Positions 1 to 8,442 of a stretch of 24,726 nucleotides of DNA are shown here, in pieces; position 1 is the first letter of the stretch, and the number at the start of each line of letters is the position of its first letter. The stretch lies in NCBI GenBank assembly GCA_900540145.1, contig UQEW01000030.1:1-24726 (forward strand). Reading direction: 5' to 3'. Made by a program: the position numbers and the translations under genes. The notes beneath the pieces were generated by a model. That model did no database searches. It saw nothing but the letters and a program-made list of their open reading frames with translations, and was not told the origin of the DNA. The stretch comes from an uncultured Eubacteriales bacterium. Lineage in GTDB: Bacteria > Bacillota > Clostridia > Peptostreptococcales > Anaerovoracaceae.

Positions 1-38
1 CGGTCACACCGTTCTCTGCCCCTCGCAAAGCTAAATAG
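1..38 (+). other. possible 3' tail of an upstream gene cut by the window edge
   Basis: Frame 3 reads VTPFSAPRKAK and then a TAG stop at 36-38. It lies about 75 bp before a strong + strand terminator, which would suit the end of an upstream + strand gene. Eleven codons are too few to identify a protein or to prove coding, and the other two forward frames are equally unremarkable. Confidence 0.15.
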
Positions 39-113
39 TACCTTATCACTATTAAACCTTGTTTTTAAAAGCTTTCGAGCTGTATTACATCAGAACCAAC
101 TGCAAAAGTGTGG

Positions 114-145
114 AGGCTGTCTCAAATCGGAGACAGCCTTTTTTT
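114..145 (+). terminator. Rho-independent terminator
   Basis: A perfect 10-bp stem (AGGCTGTCTC at 114-123 with GAGACAGCCT at 130-139) closes a 6-nt loop and runs straight into seven Ts (139-145). It would end transcription of whatever lies upstream of the window and insulates the AraC gene. Confidence 0.85.
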
Positions 146-561
146 CTCCAAAAAGAAGAAAAACCAATATATTCCGCCGATTCTAAGCGTGTTGACATAT
201 ATAACACAAAGACCTATAATCTAAGAAATCATTATTTTTAAAATTCAGTTAAATATATCGTTAAAACATTATATAATGCATTCAAACAAAGCTTTATACA
301 TCAAATTGCATAAAAATAGATAAGCGCCATTCTATTAAAACCAAGTTATAAGCCGAATTTCAGGAGATTTTTACACCATTGATTTCAGAATAATAATGCA
401 TCGTAGAGCGTGCTTTTAATTTTATTATAATAAAGTGAAAAACGAACAAAAATTACAATATCATCACAAAAAAAATATATTTTTTTTGTTAGATGACAGT
501 AAAAAACCACGTTTTAGCCATATTTGGTTAAAAAAATACAACTTTTATTTAAATAAATACA
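146..561. other. AT-rich non-coding region with a long A/T palindrome
   Basis: No reading frame here has a credible ribosome site, and the strand is very AT-rich. The only clear structure is a perfect 24-bp palindrome at 466-489 (AC, eight A, TATA, eight T, GT). It is extended by TCATC at 461-465 and GATGA at 492-496 with a 2-nt bulge. It may be a bent-DNA or regulator site, or a bidirectional terminator. Confidence 0.5.
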
Positions 562-590
562 TTGAAAAAAACCTGTTTAAAATTTAATAT
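562..590 (+). promoter_or_regulatory. sigma-A type promoter for the AraC-family gene
   Basis: TTGAAA (562-567) and TAATAT (585-590) are separated by exactly 17 bp. The expected start of transcription near 597 leaves a leader of only about 16 nt before the ATG at 613, with a weak AGGAAC ribosome site. Confidence 0.55.
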
Positions 591-612
591 ATATGCATAG
601 GAACAACACAGA

Positions 613-1956
613 ATGATGAATAATAAAAAATTGATAATAAGAGCGCAGGAGATAAGGAAGAAACCTTTTCATTTAAGCAGCAACCTGAGAATAATTTACG
701 TATTAAAAGGCAGCGTCGATTTGGAATTCGTAGCAGGTCGATATACTATAGAAGAAGGGGACGCTGAGATTATCAATATCAATGAACCGGTTGGCTTTGC
801 TGACGGAACAGCAGGCAATCTGGTGTTGCTCTTTGAATTTGACGGAGAAACGGCGAAAAAGAACCAGCCGTATATAGATAAAGCTCTATACAATTGCGGC
901 ACTACATTGTTTTATCCATGTACTGCAAAACGCAAGGACAGGGAACAGTTGAAAAGCAAATTATTGTTGCTGTACGGTCTTTATATGAGAACAGATGATT
1001 ATTCCCTGATCGATAAGGTAACCTGTGAAATAGAAGATCTTATCGTAGACAAACTCAATGACTTTAAGAACATGCTTGTAGATGTGGGAGTCTCTGAGAA
1101 TAATATGAGCAGACTTTTGAGGATATATGATTTGATATATGAAAATGCGGCTAATAAACTTAACCTTAAGGAAATAGCCGAACGTGAGTATGTAAGCGTT
1201 CAATATCTTTCAAAAGAGTTTAATGAGAAGCTTCATATCAATTTTAAGACTACGGTGGAATATTATAAGGTTATCCAGGCTGTAAGATATCTTGTTTCAA
1301 CTGATATGTCAATAACTATGGTCTCGGAGAACAGCGGATTTTCCGCACCGAGATTTTTTTATAAGCAGTTTTCTTATTGGCTTAAATGTACTCCTTTGGA
1401 GTTTAAAAATAAAATATTAAAAGATGAGGAAAGACTTCTCGAATTTCCGCCGGATGCTCAACTGGTCAGAGAGCTTATAGCCAGGATGCAAACCGTAACA
1501 TTGGGAAAGATTGAAGAATCTCACGTCAATGTAAAAAAAGAAAAAAAGAAGCTCCAATCAGATGAGAACGCGGTGGATAATATGCTGAAAGCGAGAGAAT
1601 TGCTGGAAGAGGCCTGCGCCTTAAACGGCAAGCGCCCTGACGCCGGGTTGGTATTTCTTACGCCTGATGAAGTGAAGGATATACTTTTGCTTTTAGGCCA
1701 AGATGAAGCAAGACCGCTTACACTGATAATTTCTTTGAGCAGCCTGGACAAGTCACCGGCGGAACTGACTTTTGATATACAAGATACTATGAGTTATATT
1801 AGAATATTACGGAGCATAGCGTCTGAGAAGGGTATTCAGACAGCCTTTGACTGGAAAGTCAGCAAGATGTCTGAACGTATAGATAATCTTTTGGGATATG
1901 AACCTACAGATGTGATTTTGGGACTTTTGTTTTTCACATTTCACACCGTAGAGTAG
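613..1956 (+). CDS. AraC-family transcriptional regulator
   Basis: The 447-aa protein is a DNA-binding regulator. Residues about 22-75 resemble the cupin-like sensing half of AraC proteins, with a YVLKGSVDL strand and a turn rich in Gly and Glu. Residues about 165-268 form the paired helix-turn-helix domain: the first HTH is near 185-205 (LKEIAEREYVSVQYLSKEF) and the second near 233-258, ending in the usual CTPLEFKNK helix. About 175 residues follow the HTH, which is unusual because AraC HTH domains normally end the protein; this tail is not recognised. The gene lies 48 bp upstream of the peptide-transport operon on the same strand, so it probably controls that operon in response to an imported compound. 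The start is ATG 613; the next codon is also ATG, so the N-terminus could differ by one residue. Confidence 0.9.
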   Translation: MMNNKKLIIRAQEIRKKPFHLSSNLRIIYVLKGSVDLEFVAGRYTIEEGDAEIININEPVGFADGTAGNLVLLFEFDGETAKKNQPYIDKALYNCGTTLFYPCTAKRKDREQLKSKLLLLYGLYMRTDDYSLIDKVTCEIEDLIVDKLNDFKNMLVDVGVSENNMSRLLRIYDLIYENAANKLNLKEIAEREYVSVQYLSKEFNEKLHINFKTTVEYYKVIQAVRYLVSTDMSITMVSENSGFSAPRFFYKQFSYWLKCTPLEFKNKILKDEERLLEFPPDAQLVRELIARMQTVTLGKIEESHVNVKKEKKKLQSDENAVDNMLKARELLEEACALNGKRPDAGLVFLTPDEVKDILLLLGQDEARPLTLIISLSSLDKSPAELTFDIQDTMSYIRILRSIASEKGIQTAFDWKVSKMSERIDNLLGYEPTDVILGLLFFTFHTVE

Positions 1957-1969
1957 GAGCATATATAAA
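1940..1969 (+). promoter_or_regulatory. possible promoter of the peptide-uptake operon
   Basis: TTCACA (1940-1945) and TATAAA (1964-1969) are 18 bp apart and overlap the end of the AraC gene. The -35 element is poor, as expected for an activator-dependent promoter, but the match is weak. The operon may also be read through from the regulator gene. Confidence 0.3.
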
Positions 1970-2004
1970 AAACACCGTGTATAAAACAATATGGAGGTAC
2001 AAAA

Positions 2005-3582
2005 ATGAAAACTAAACGCATTTTAGCTTTGCTTTTGATTTTCGTAATGGCTCTTTCATTGGCGTCCTGCGGAGGAGATGACAAGGAAAGCAGCGGTGGA
2101 GACAGCAAAACTTTGGTTATTGCTATCCAGGACGAAATTGAAGGAACCGATATTCACCAGATAGGCTGGGAAAACGTTGTACATCAACTGCTCTACAGTC
2201 CGTTGGTGACTTATAACGAAGATCTCAGCGTTTTAAGTCCATGCTTCGCGGAATCTTATGAAGAATCAGAGGATGGTACAGAGGTAACATTCGTACTGCC
2301 TGAGGATTCAAAATTCTCTAACGGAGATACATTAGATTCTCAAGCTGTAAGAGATTCTTTCATGAGAATGAAGGAGATCAGCCAGTATTCAGGCGATATC
2401 GAAGCTATACAGGATGTTGAAGTAATAGATGAGAGAACGTTTAAATTTATCCTTTCTGAGCCTGCTCCTTACATGTGGGCCAGCGTTTCCAGCACATACG
2501 GTGGAATCGTAGATGTTGCTGCAGCTGAAGAGATGGGGATGGATGAGTTTAACAGAGCTGCCGTTACCAATGGACCTTTCATGGTAAAAGAGTGGCAGGC
2601 AGGTTCCCAGATAATACTTGAAAAGAACCCTTACTTTAAGACTTCAAACCCTGATGTTGAAAACAAAGGAGTTATGCAGTTTGATGAGATTATAGTAAGA
2701 TTTATACCTGATGAATTTACAAGAGTAAGCGAGTTAGAAGCAGGAAACGTAGATATTTGTTATGATATCCCTACTTCAAGCGTAGCAGATATCACTGCCA
2801 ATGAAGATTTGAATGCATACTTCTATGAACAGGCAGGAGCTACTTATATGATGTGCCAGACTTTTGACGGACCTCTTGCTGATAAGGCTGTAAGAGAAGC
2901 TATAAATATCGGTATCGACAGAGACGCTCTGGCAGAAGCTCTTGACGATCAGGTTAGTCCGCTTTACGGATTTATTTCAGCTGCTCAGACGGGCTATAGC
3001 GCAGATAAAGAAGCTGAATTAGCAAAAACATATGCTCACGATGTTGATAAAGCAAAACAGATTCTTGCGGATGCAGGTTATAAAGATACTGACGGAGACG
3101 GCATAGTTGAAAAGGATGGACAGCCTTTGACTATTGAGTATTGTTCACCTACAGACAAGGCTTCCAACAAGGCAGCAGCTCCTGTAATACAGGCACAGCT
3201 CAAAGAAATCGGTATCGATATGCAGATTACAGAATATGAATCAGCATACATCAAACAGCTCCAGAGAGACAACGATTATGAAATGATGGCGAGAAGCTAT
3301 GTATGGAATGACGCTGATATCATGTACTATGTATTTACAGAAGCTTCCGGATATCCATGGCACGACGATGCAGTTACAGCTGCTTTGGTAGACGCCAGAT
3401 ATGAGACAAACCCAGAAGCAAGAGTAGAGAAATATGAAGTTGCTCAAGATGCTATCTTTGCTCAGATGCCGGCAATCTCCATGTTTACTGACAAATATTG
3501 CATCGCTACCACTAAGGATGTACAAGGATTCAAGGTAACCAATGACGGTAGATCCATCTACAATGACGTTACTAAGGGGTAA
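2005..3582 (+). CDS. peptide ABC transporter substrate-binding lipoprotein (SBP_bac_5, DppA/OppA type)
   Basis: This 525-aa extracellular receptor captures peptides or similar solutes for the permease and ATPase genes downstream. Residues 1-21 are a lipoprotein signal peptide with the lipobox LASC and the lipidated Cys at 22, so the mature protein is tethered to the outer face of the membrane. The body has family 5 landmarks: an early YSPLVTYNEDL segment, then TNGPFMVKEW, and the conserved AVREAINIGIDRDAL helix. The start is ATG 2005 with ATGGAGGT 14 bases before it. The length is typical for the family (500-550 aa). Ligand class cannot be read from the sequence. The neighbouring serine hydrolase and D-acylase-type genes point to D-amino-acid-containing or N-acylated peptides (inference). 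Confidence 0.93.
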   Translation: MKTKRILALLLIFVMALSLASCGGDDKESSGGDSKTLVIAIQDEIEGTDIHQIGWENVVHQLLYSPLVTYNEDLSVLSPCFAESYEESEDGTEVTFVLPEDSKFSNGDTLDSQAVRDSFMRMKEISQYSGDIEAIQDVEVIDERTFKFILSEPAPYMWASVSSTYGGIVDVAAAEEMGMDEFNRAAVTNGPFMVKEWQAGSQIILEKNPYFKTSNPDVENKGVMQFDEIIVRFIPDEFTRVSELEAGNVDICYDIPTSSVADITANEDLNAYFYEQAGATYMMCQTFDGPLADKAVREAINIGIDRDALAEALDDQVSPLYGFISAAQTGYSADKEAELAKTYAHDVDKAKQILADAGYKDTDGDGIVEKDGQPLTIEYCSPTDKASNKAAAPVIQAQLKEIGIDMQITEYESAYIKQLQRDNDYEMMARSYVWNDADIMYYVFTEASGYPWHDDAVTAALVDARYETNPEARVEKYEVAQDAIFAQMPAISMFTDKYCIATTKDVQGFKVTNDGRSIYNDVTKG

Positions 3583-3587
3583 AGCAA

Positions 3588-4619
3588 ATGAATTTAACGA
3601 CATTAGAGGAAAGAATAGATAAGGTCGTTTCAGAAGACATGTCCGGCAATACGCCGGGCATGTCTCTGCTGCTCACCAAAGGCAGAGATGTTCTGATAAG
3701 AAAAGCTTACGGCCTTGCTAATCTTGAAACAAGAGAAAAGATAACATGCGAGAATCAGTTTGTAATAGCATCCAACACTAAGCAGTTTACATGTGCGGCT
3801 ATAATGATTCTCAAAGAACAGGGACTTTTGGATTATGATGAGCCCATAGAGAGATTCTTCCCGGATTTTCCGGATTACAGGAAATATGTCACCATAAGAG
3901 ATATGATGACTCATGTTTCCGGCATACAAGAGTATTTTGAGGAGAATAAATGGCTGAATATTCCTGACTCGGCAACTGCCGATACCAAGAGAATGCTGGA
4001 AATAATCAAGGGCTTTGGAGACTTAACATTTAAGCCAAGGACTCAGTATTCTTACTGTAATTCATCTTATGTGATGTTGGGAAACATAGTGGAGCAGCTT
4101 TCCGGAATGAGCTTCGGAGAGTTCCTGAAGAAAAACATTTTCCAGCCTCTTGGCATGGAGCATACTATCGCTCCTGACTACATGGATGTAAAAGGTGAAA
4201 ATCTCACTGAAGGCTATGTTAAAGACGCTGACGGCAATTTTGTAAAGCAGGATTATAATATGGCTCTCGTAGGATATGCCGACGGCAACATACAGTCCAC
4301 CGTAGACGATCTGTTCATATGGCACCAATACCTTTATATGAGTGATTCGGAACTTATATTGAAGAGAGAGTCTTTGGCAGAAGCTTTTAAAAATAATTAT
4401 CTGCTTGACGGAACGGCTACAGGATACGGATTTGGATTTTTCTTAGGCGATTATAAAGGACATAAAGAAATATGGCATACAGGCGGCACTACAGGATTTA
4501 TTTCCAGAGCGTCTCGTTTTGTAGATGACGATATGTCACTGATAATGCTGACAAATTATGAAGGTCTTCCTAAAAATGTAATGTACGAAAAAATCGCCGC
4601 TCAAATATTTGAAATATAA
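3588..4619 (+). CDS. serine hydrolase of the class C beta-lactamase / D-aminopeptidase family
   Basis: The 343-aa protein has all three active-site motifs of the serine beta-lactamase-like fold: SxxK as SNTK (residues 62-65, nucleophile Ser62), YxN as YCN (156-158) and the KTG-equivalent HTGG (297-300). The HTG variant is common in esterases, DD-peptidases and D-aminopeptidases of this group. There is no signal peptide, so it should act in the cytoplasm on imported substrate, which argues against a role in beta-lactam resistance. It starts 5 bp after the binding-protein gene, and its AAGGGG ribosome site overlaps that gene's stop, suggesting translational coupling. With the deacylase at the operon end it may remove D-amino acids from peptides or amides. 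The exact substrate is not visible. Confidence 0.88.
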   Translation: MNLTTLEERIDKVVSEDMSGNTPGMSLLLTKGRDVLIRKAYGLANLETREKITCENQFVIASNTKQFTCAAIMILKEQGLLDYDEPIERFFPDFPDYRKYVTIRDMMTHVSGIQEYFEENKWLNIPDSATADTKRMLEIIKGFGDLTFKPRTQYSYCNSSYVMLGNIVEQLSGMSFGEFLKKNIFQPLGMEHTIAPDYMDVKGENLTEGYVKDADGNFVKQDYNMALVGYADGNIQSTVDDLFIWHQYLYMSDSELILKRESLAEAFKNNYLLDGTATGYGFGFFLGDYKGHKEIWHTGGTTGFISRASRFVDDDMSLIMLTNYEGLPKNVMYEKIAAQIFEI

Positions 4620-4620
4620 A

Positions 4621-4655
4621 ATGAGAGGGAGGATTTTCTCTCCCTCTCATTGTTT
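4621..4655 (+). terminator. intra-operon hairpin, attenuator or mRNA processing site
   Basis: An 11-bp perfect stem (4621-4631 with 4640-4650) encloses an 8-nt loop directly after the serine hydrolase stop. The following TTGTTTA tract is short and interrupted, so termination would be partial. It would let the binding protein and hydrolase be expressed above the membrane components. Confidence 0.6.
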
Positions 4656-4675
4656 ATGACAAGGAGGACGGGACA

Positions 4676-5605
4676 GTGAATGGAATAATTCACTATGTGA
4701 TTAAACGACTGATAATGGGTATAGGAATCGTAATCTTTGTTTCAGTCATAGTATTTGCCATAATGCAGGCTATGCCCGGCGATCCTATAGACCTGATGGT
4801 GGATACGAGAGTATCCGAAGAAAGAGTTGCCGAACTTAAGGCCCAGTGGGGGCTGGATGAACCGCCGATAGTTCAGTATTTTTACTGGCTCGGGAATATA
4901 GTACAGGGAGATTTCGGCATGTCCGTCTCTATGAAACAGGGTGTGGGAGACCTGATAATGCAACGTCTTCCATATACCCTTATGCTGACGGGAGCTGCCT
5001 TACTTATAGAATACATAATTGCCATACCGCTGGGTCTTTGGGCTGCAGTAAAGAAAGACAAGGCAGTCGATAAGACTTTGACAGTAGGAACCATAGTTTT
5101 GTGGTCTATGCCGCAGTTCTGGCTGGGTGTATTGTTCATGCTTATATTCAGTATAACGCTGGGAATATTGCCGCTTTCAGGATATAGCGGTCCTTCTTCT
5201 CTGATACTGCCGGCGCTTACTTTGGCGTTGCCTACACTGGCACAGATATTCAGACTTACACGCTCAGAAGTGCTGGACGTTATGAGAGAAAGATACGTGA
5301 TGACAGCAAGAGCAAAAGGCATTGAAGGCAAAAGTGTTCTGGTTAAACATGTTTTAAGAAACGCTTTGATACCGGTTACGGTAATGTTTTTCTTATCGCT
5401 TCCATGGCTCATAGGCGGGGCAGTGGTAGTTGAAAACGTTTTCGCATGGCCGGGAATGGGGCAGTTGCTCTGGAGAGCCATATCCAAGCAGGACTTTATG
5501 GTGGTCCAGGGCATAATATTCGTTATAACTATTTTGACCGTAATATGCAATCTCATCGGAGATATCATATCGGGACTTTTGGATCCTCGTATCCGATTAG
5601 AATAG
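4676..5605 (+). CDS. dppB: peptide ABC transporter permease, DppB/OppB family
   Basis: This 309-aa inner-membrane subunit forms half of the translocation pore. A first membrane helix (about 9-30) is followed by the external domain and then five more hydrophobic segments starting near residue 100. The cytoplasmic EAA-type loop that contacts the ATPases is seen as VMTARAKGI (208-216), and the C-terminus ends LLDPRIRLE, as is usual in DppB proteins. The start is GTG 4676: AAGGAGG lies at 4661-4667, whereas the ATG at 4680 is out of frame. It lies downstream of the hairpin at 4621-4655 and 12 bp before the partner permease. The symbol is given at family level only. Confidence 0.93.
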   Translation: MNGIIHYVIKRLIMGIGIVIFVSVIVFAIMQAMPGDPIDLMVDTRVSEERVAELKAQWGLDEPPIVQYFYWLGNIVQGDFGMSVSMKQGVGDLIMQRLPYTLMLTGAALLIEYIIAIPLGLWAAVKKDKAVDKTLTVGTIVLWSMPQFWLGVLFMLIFSITLGILPLSGYSGPSSLILPALTLALPTLAQIFRLTRSEVLDVMRERYVMTARAKGIEGKSVLVKHVLRNALIPVTVMFFLSLPWLIGGAVVVENVFAWPGMGQLLWRAISKQDFMVVQGIIFVITILTVICNLIGDIISGLLDPRIRLE

Positions 5606-5617
5606 GAGGGGGAGACA

Positions 5618-6448
5618 ATGAAGAAGACATTTAAAGACATATTAAAAAATAAAATGTTTGTCATCGGAATTATTCTTTTCGGAATTGTCCTTCTGGTGGC
5701 TATATTCGCTCCTCTTATCGCACCTCATACATATGATGAGCAGAACATGGCGATGAAACTTACAGGACCTAGTTCAGAATATCCTCTGGGTACAGACCAG
5801 TACGGCAGATGTATATTCAGCAGAGTAATTTACGGTTCCAGGATAGCATTAAGTGTAGGCGTTGTGGCAGTAGTAATAGAGACGATAATAGGTGTTACCT
5901 TAGGTATGTTGGCAGGCTATTACGGCAAAAAGATAGATAAGATAATAACCTTCATTACAGACTCTGCTTGGGCAATACCGCCTATTATATTAGCTATGGC
6001 TATAGTTTTAATGCTGGGCTCGAGCGCTATGAATGTAGCCATTGCCGTGGCGGTAGTAAGCTGGGCACAGTTTACTAAAATAATCAGAGCAAAGGTGCAG
6101 TCTCTTAAGGAATTATCGTATATAGAAGCTGCAAGGATATATGGGGAAAGTGATTTTAGCATATTGATTCGATACATATTGCCAAATTTGACATCTACCA
6201 TCATAATCCTAGCTACGCTGGCGTTGCCGTCTGCGATACTTTCTACTACCTCAATGGGATTCCTGGGTCTGGGGGCTCAGCAACCGCAGCCGGACTGGGG
6301 GATGATACTTCAGGATGGTATACAATACTTGGGAAATGCTCCGTGGATTTCCATGGTGCCTGGAATTGCTATAGTATGGACTGTGCTTGGATTTAATCTT
6401 GTAGGTGAAGGCGTCAAAGACATGCTTGACCCTAGACTGAAAGTGTAA
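5618..6448 (+). CDS. dppC: peptide ABC transporter permease, DppC/OppC family
   Basis: This 276-aa partner permease completes the pore. It has an N-terminal membrane helix (about 14-36), the characteristic GTDQYGRCIFSRVIYGSR segment after it, and five later helices. The EAA loop reads YIEAARIYG, where Tyr replaces the more usual small residue. The end, MLDPRLKV, is typical of DppC. AGGAGGGGG directly precedes ATG 5618. Only 12 bp separate it from dppB and 13 bp from the first ATPase gene. Confidence 0.93.
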   Translation: MKKTFKDILKNKMFVIGIILFGIVLLVAIFAPLIAPHTYDEQNMAMKLTGPSSEYPLGTDQYGRCIFSRVIYGSRIALSVGVVAVVIETIIGVTLGMLAGYYGKKIDKIITFITDSAWAIPPIILAMAIVLMLGSSAMNVAIAVAVVSWAQFTKIIRAKVQSLKELSYIEAARIYGESDFSILIRYILPNLTSTIIILATLALPSAILSTTSMGFLGLGAQQPQPDWGMILQDGIQYLGNAPWISMVPGIAIVWTVLGFNLVGEGVKDMLDPRLKV

Positions 6449-6461
6449 GGAGGAAAAAAAG

Positions 6462-7436
6462 ATGGAGCAAACGATTTTACAAGTAAAAAATCTGTCTATC
6501 GATTTCAAGACCAAACACGGAACGGTTAGAGCAGTCGATGAAGTTAATTTTGATATTAAAAGAGGCGAAGTGTTTGCCTTAGTAGGAGAATCCGGATGCG
6601 GAAAGTCTACCACTGCCATGGGTATAATGAGGCTTCTTCAGGAACCGGGACAAATTGCAGGCGGAGAAATCGTATTTGAAGGCGACGACCTGGTTAAGCT
6701 CAGCGAAAAAGAGATGACTCATATAAGAGGAAAAGAGATAGGGATGATTTTCCAGAATCCTCTCGATTCTCTGAATCCTGTGTATACTATAGGCTCACAA
6801 ATTTCAGAGGGACTTATTGCAGAAGGAAAGAGCAAAGAAGAAGCTCACGAAATTGCTTTTAAAACGTTAAAAGACGTGAAAATTTCCGACGTTCAGTCTC
6901 GTATGAAGTCTTATCCCCATGAGATAAGCGGTGGTATGAGGCAAAGAGTCATGATTGCCATGATGCTGTGCCGCAACCCTAAGCTGCTTATTGCCGACGA
7001 GCCTACTACGGCCCTGGACGTAACTATACAGGCAGGTATAATCGAATTGATGAATGAGCTGAGAAGCAAATATAACTCATCGATTTTGATGATAACCCAC
7101 GATTTCGGTATCGTGGCTGATATGGCTGACAGAGTCGGCGTAATGTACGCCGGCAATATAGTAGAAGTTGCCGATGTAATGGATATCTTTGATAATGCTA
7201 AACATCCTTATACAAAGCTTTTGATGAAGGCATTGCCGACGATTACCAAAGATGAGGGCAGACTGGAAACCATTCAGGGAACGGTGCCAGACCTTTCTGA
7301 GCCGATAGAAGGCTGCAAATTTGCAGACAGATGTCCTTCGTGTCAAGGCATATGCCGCAAGGAAAGACCTGCGCTTAGAGAAGTAAGCAAGGGACATTTG
7401 GTAGCATGTCATTGCTGTGAAGGGGGAGACGTATAA
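6462..7436 (+). CDS. dppD: peptide ABC transporter ATP-binding protein, DppD/OppD family
   Basis: This 324-aa ATPase energises transport with DppF. It has Walker A GESGCGKS (42-49), Q-loop FQNP (97-100), signature ISGGMRQR (155-162), Walker B LLIADE (175-180) and the switch His in ITHD. Residues about 250-320 are the oligopeptide/dipeptide C-terminal extension with cysteines at 285, 291, 294 and 298 and more at 316, 318 and 319. A cluster of this kind can hold an iron-sulfur centre in related DppD proteins; here that is inference. AAGGAGG precedes the ATG, and the stop overlaps the dppF start as TAATG. Confidence 0.95.
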   Translation: MEQTILQVKNLSIDFKTKHGTVRAVDEVNFDIKRGEVFALVGESGCGKSTTAMGIMRLLQEPGQIAGGEIVFEGDDLVKLSEKEMTHIRGKEIGMIFQNPLDSLNPVYTIGSQISEGLIAEGKSKEEAHEIAFKTLKDVKISDVQSRMKSYPHEISGGMRQRVMIAMMLCRNPKLLIADEPTTALDVTIQAGIIELMNELRSKYNSSILMITHDFGIVADMADRVGVMYAGNIVEVADVMDIFDNAKHPYTKLLMKALPTITKDEGRLETIQGTVPDLSEPIEGCKFADRCPSCQGICRKERPALREVSKGHLVACHCCEGGDV

Positions 7437-8428
7437 TGGACAACAATCCCGTAGTTGAGATAAAAAATATAAAGAAATATTTCCCGTTGAGAAGTTTTGG
7501 AAAGAAAAACGTCAAATATGTCAAAGCCGTTGATGGCGTGACTCTCGACGTATATGAAGGTGAGACTCTCGGACTTGTTGGTGAAAGCGGCAGCGGCAAG
7601 ACTACTTTAGCGAAAATGGTGTTAGGTCTTTTGCCGCCTACGGAAAATACCGTGCTTATCGAAGGAAGAGATATATGGGAAGGAAAACATCAAAAGGCAA
7701 ACGGCAGGGAAGTAAGCGCTGTCTTCCAGGATCCTGCTTCCTCACTTAATCCGAGATCCACCATATATCGCACTCTCGAAAGACCTCTTTTGATAAATGG
7801 ATATTCCAAGGAAGAGGCTAAAGAAAAGATAATGGATACCGTAGAGAAGGTAAATCTGCGTAAGGAACTGCTTGACAGATTCCCTAACGAGCTTTCCGGA
7901 GGTCAACAGCAGCGAGTTAGTATAGCGAGAGCTATTTCTCTTATGCCGAAGATATTGGTCCTTGATGAGCCTACCAGCGCATTGGATGTATCAGTGCAGG
8001 CGCAGACTCTCAACGAGCTTTTGAGACTGCAGAAAGAACTGAACATGACGTATATATTTATAACCCACAACCTTTCCGTAGTAAGATATATGAGCGACAG
8101 AATATGCGTAATGTACGGCGGAAAGGTAATGGAGCTGGGAAAGACTGATGATATTTATTTTCATTGTCTTCATCCTTACACCATGGGGCTGTTGTCTTCA
8201 GTACCGCCGCTTCATCCTAAGGAAAGAAACCGCAAAAAAATGCTGCTTAGCGGAGATATGCCTAGCCTTATAGATGTAGGGGAAGGATGCAGATTTTGCA
8301 GCAGATGCAAGTTTGCTACAGAGCTGTGTGAGACGACTGAACCTTCTTTTAAAGAGATGGGAGAAGGCCATTATGTAGCATGTCATTTTGCAGGTGAAAT
8401 AGATTTTGAAGCAGAACATGATGCTTAG
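7436..8428 (+). CDS. dppF: peptide ABC transporter ATP-binding protein, DppF/OppF family
   Basis: This 330-aa second ATPase of the heterodimer has Walker A GESGSGKT (49-56), Q-loop FQDP (97-100), signature LSGGQQQR (153-160) and Walker B ILVLDE (173-178). The C-terminal extension again carries paired cysteines (CRFCSRC, then a later Cys pair). The ATG shares its first base with the dppD stop codon, so the two subunits are translationally coupled at a likely 1:1 ratio. It ends 14 bp before the amidohydrolase gene. Confidence 0.95.
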   Translation: MDNNPVVEIKNIKKYFPLRSFGKKNVKYVKAVDGVTLDVYEGETLGLVGESGSGKTTLAKMVLGLLPPTENTVLIEGRDIWEGKHQKANGREVSAVFQDPASSLNPRSTIYRTLERPLLINGYSKEEAKEKIMDTVEKVNLRKELLDRFPNELSGGQQQRVSIARAISLMPKILVLDEPTSALDVSVQAQTLNELLRLQKELNMTYIFITHNLSVVRYMSDRICVMYGGKVMELGKTDDIYFHCLHPYTMGLLSSVPPLHPKERNRKKMLLSGDMPSLIDVGEGCRFCSRCKFATELCETTEPSFKEMGEGHYVACHFAGEIDFEAEHDA

Positions 8429-8442
8429 AAAAAGGAGGAGAG

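Noticed and set aside
59..241. Small open frame near the window start
   Set aside because: It runs through the terminator hairpin at 114-145 and has no ribosome site.
3588..4619. Beta-lactam resistance gene
   Set aside because: There is no signal peptide, the third motif is HTG rather than KTG, and the gene sits within a peptide-uptake operon. A peptidase or esterase role fits better.
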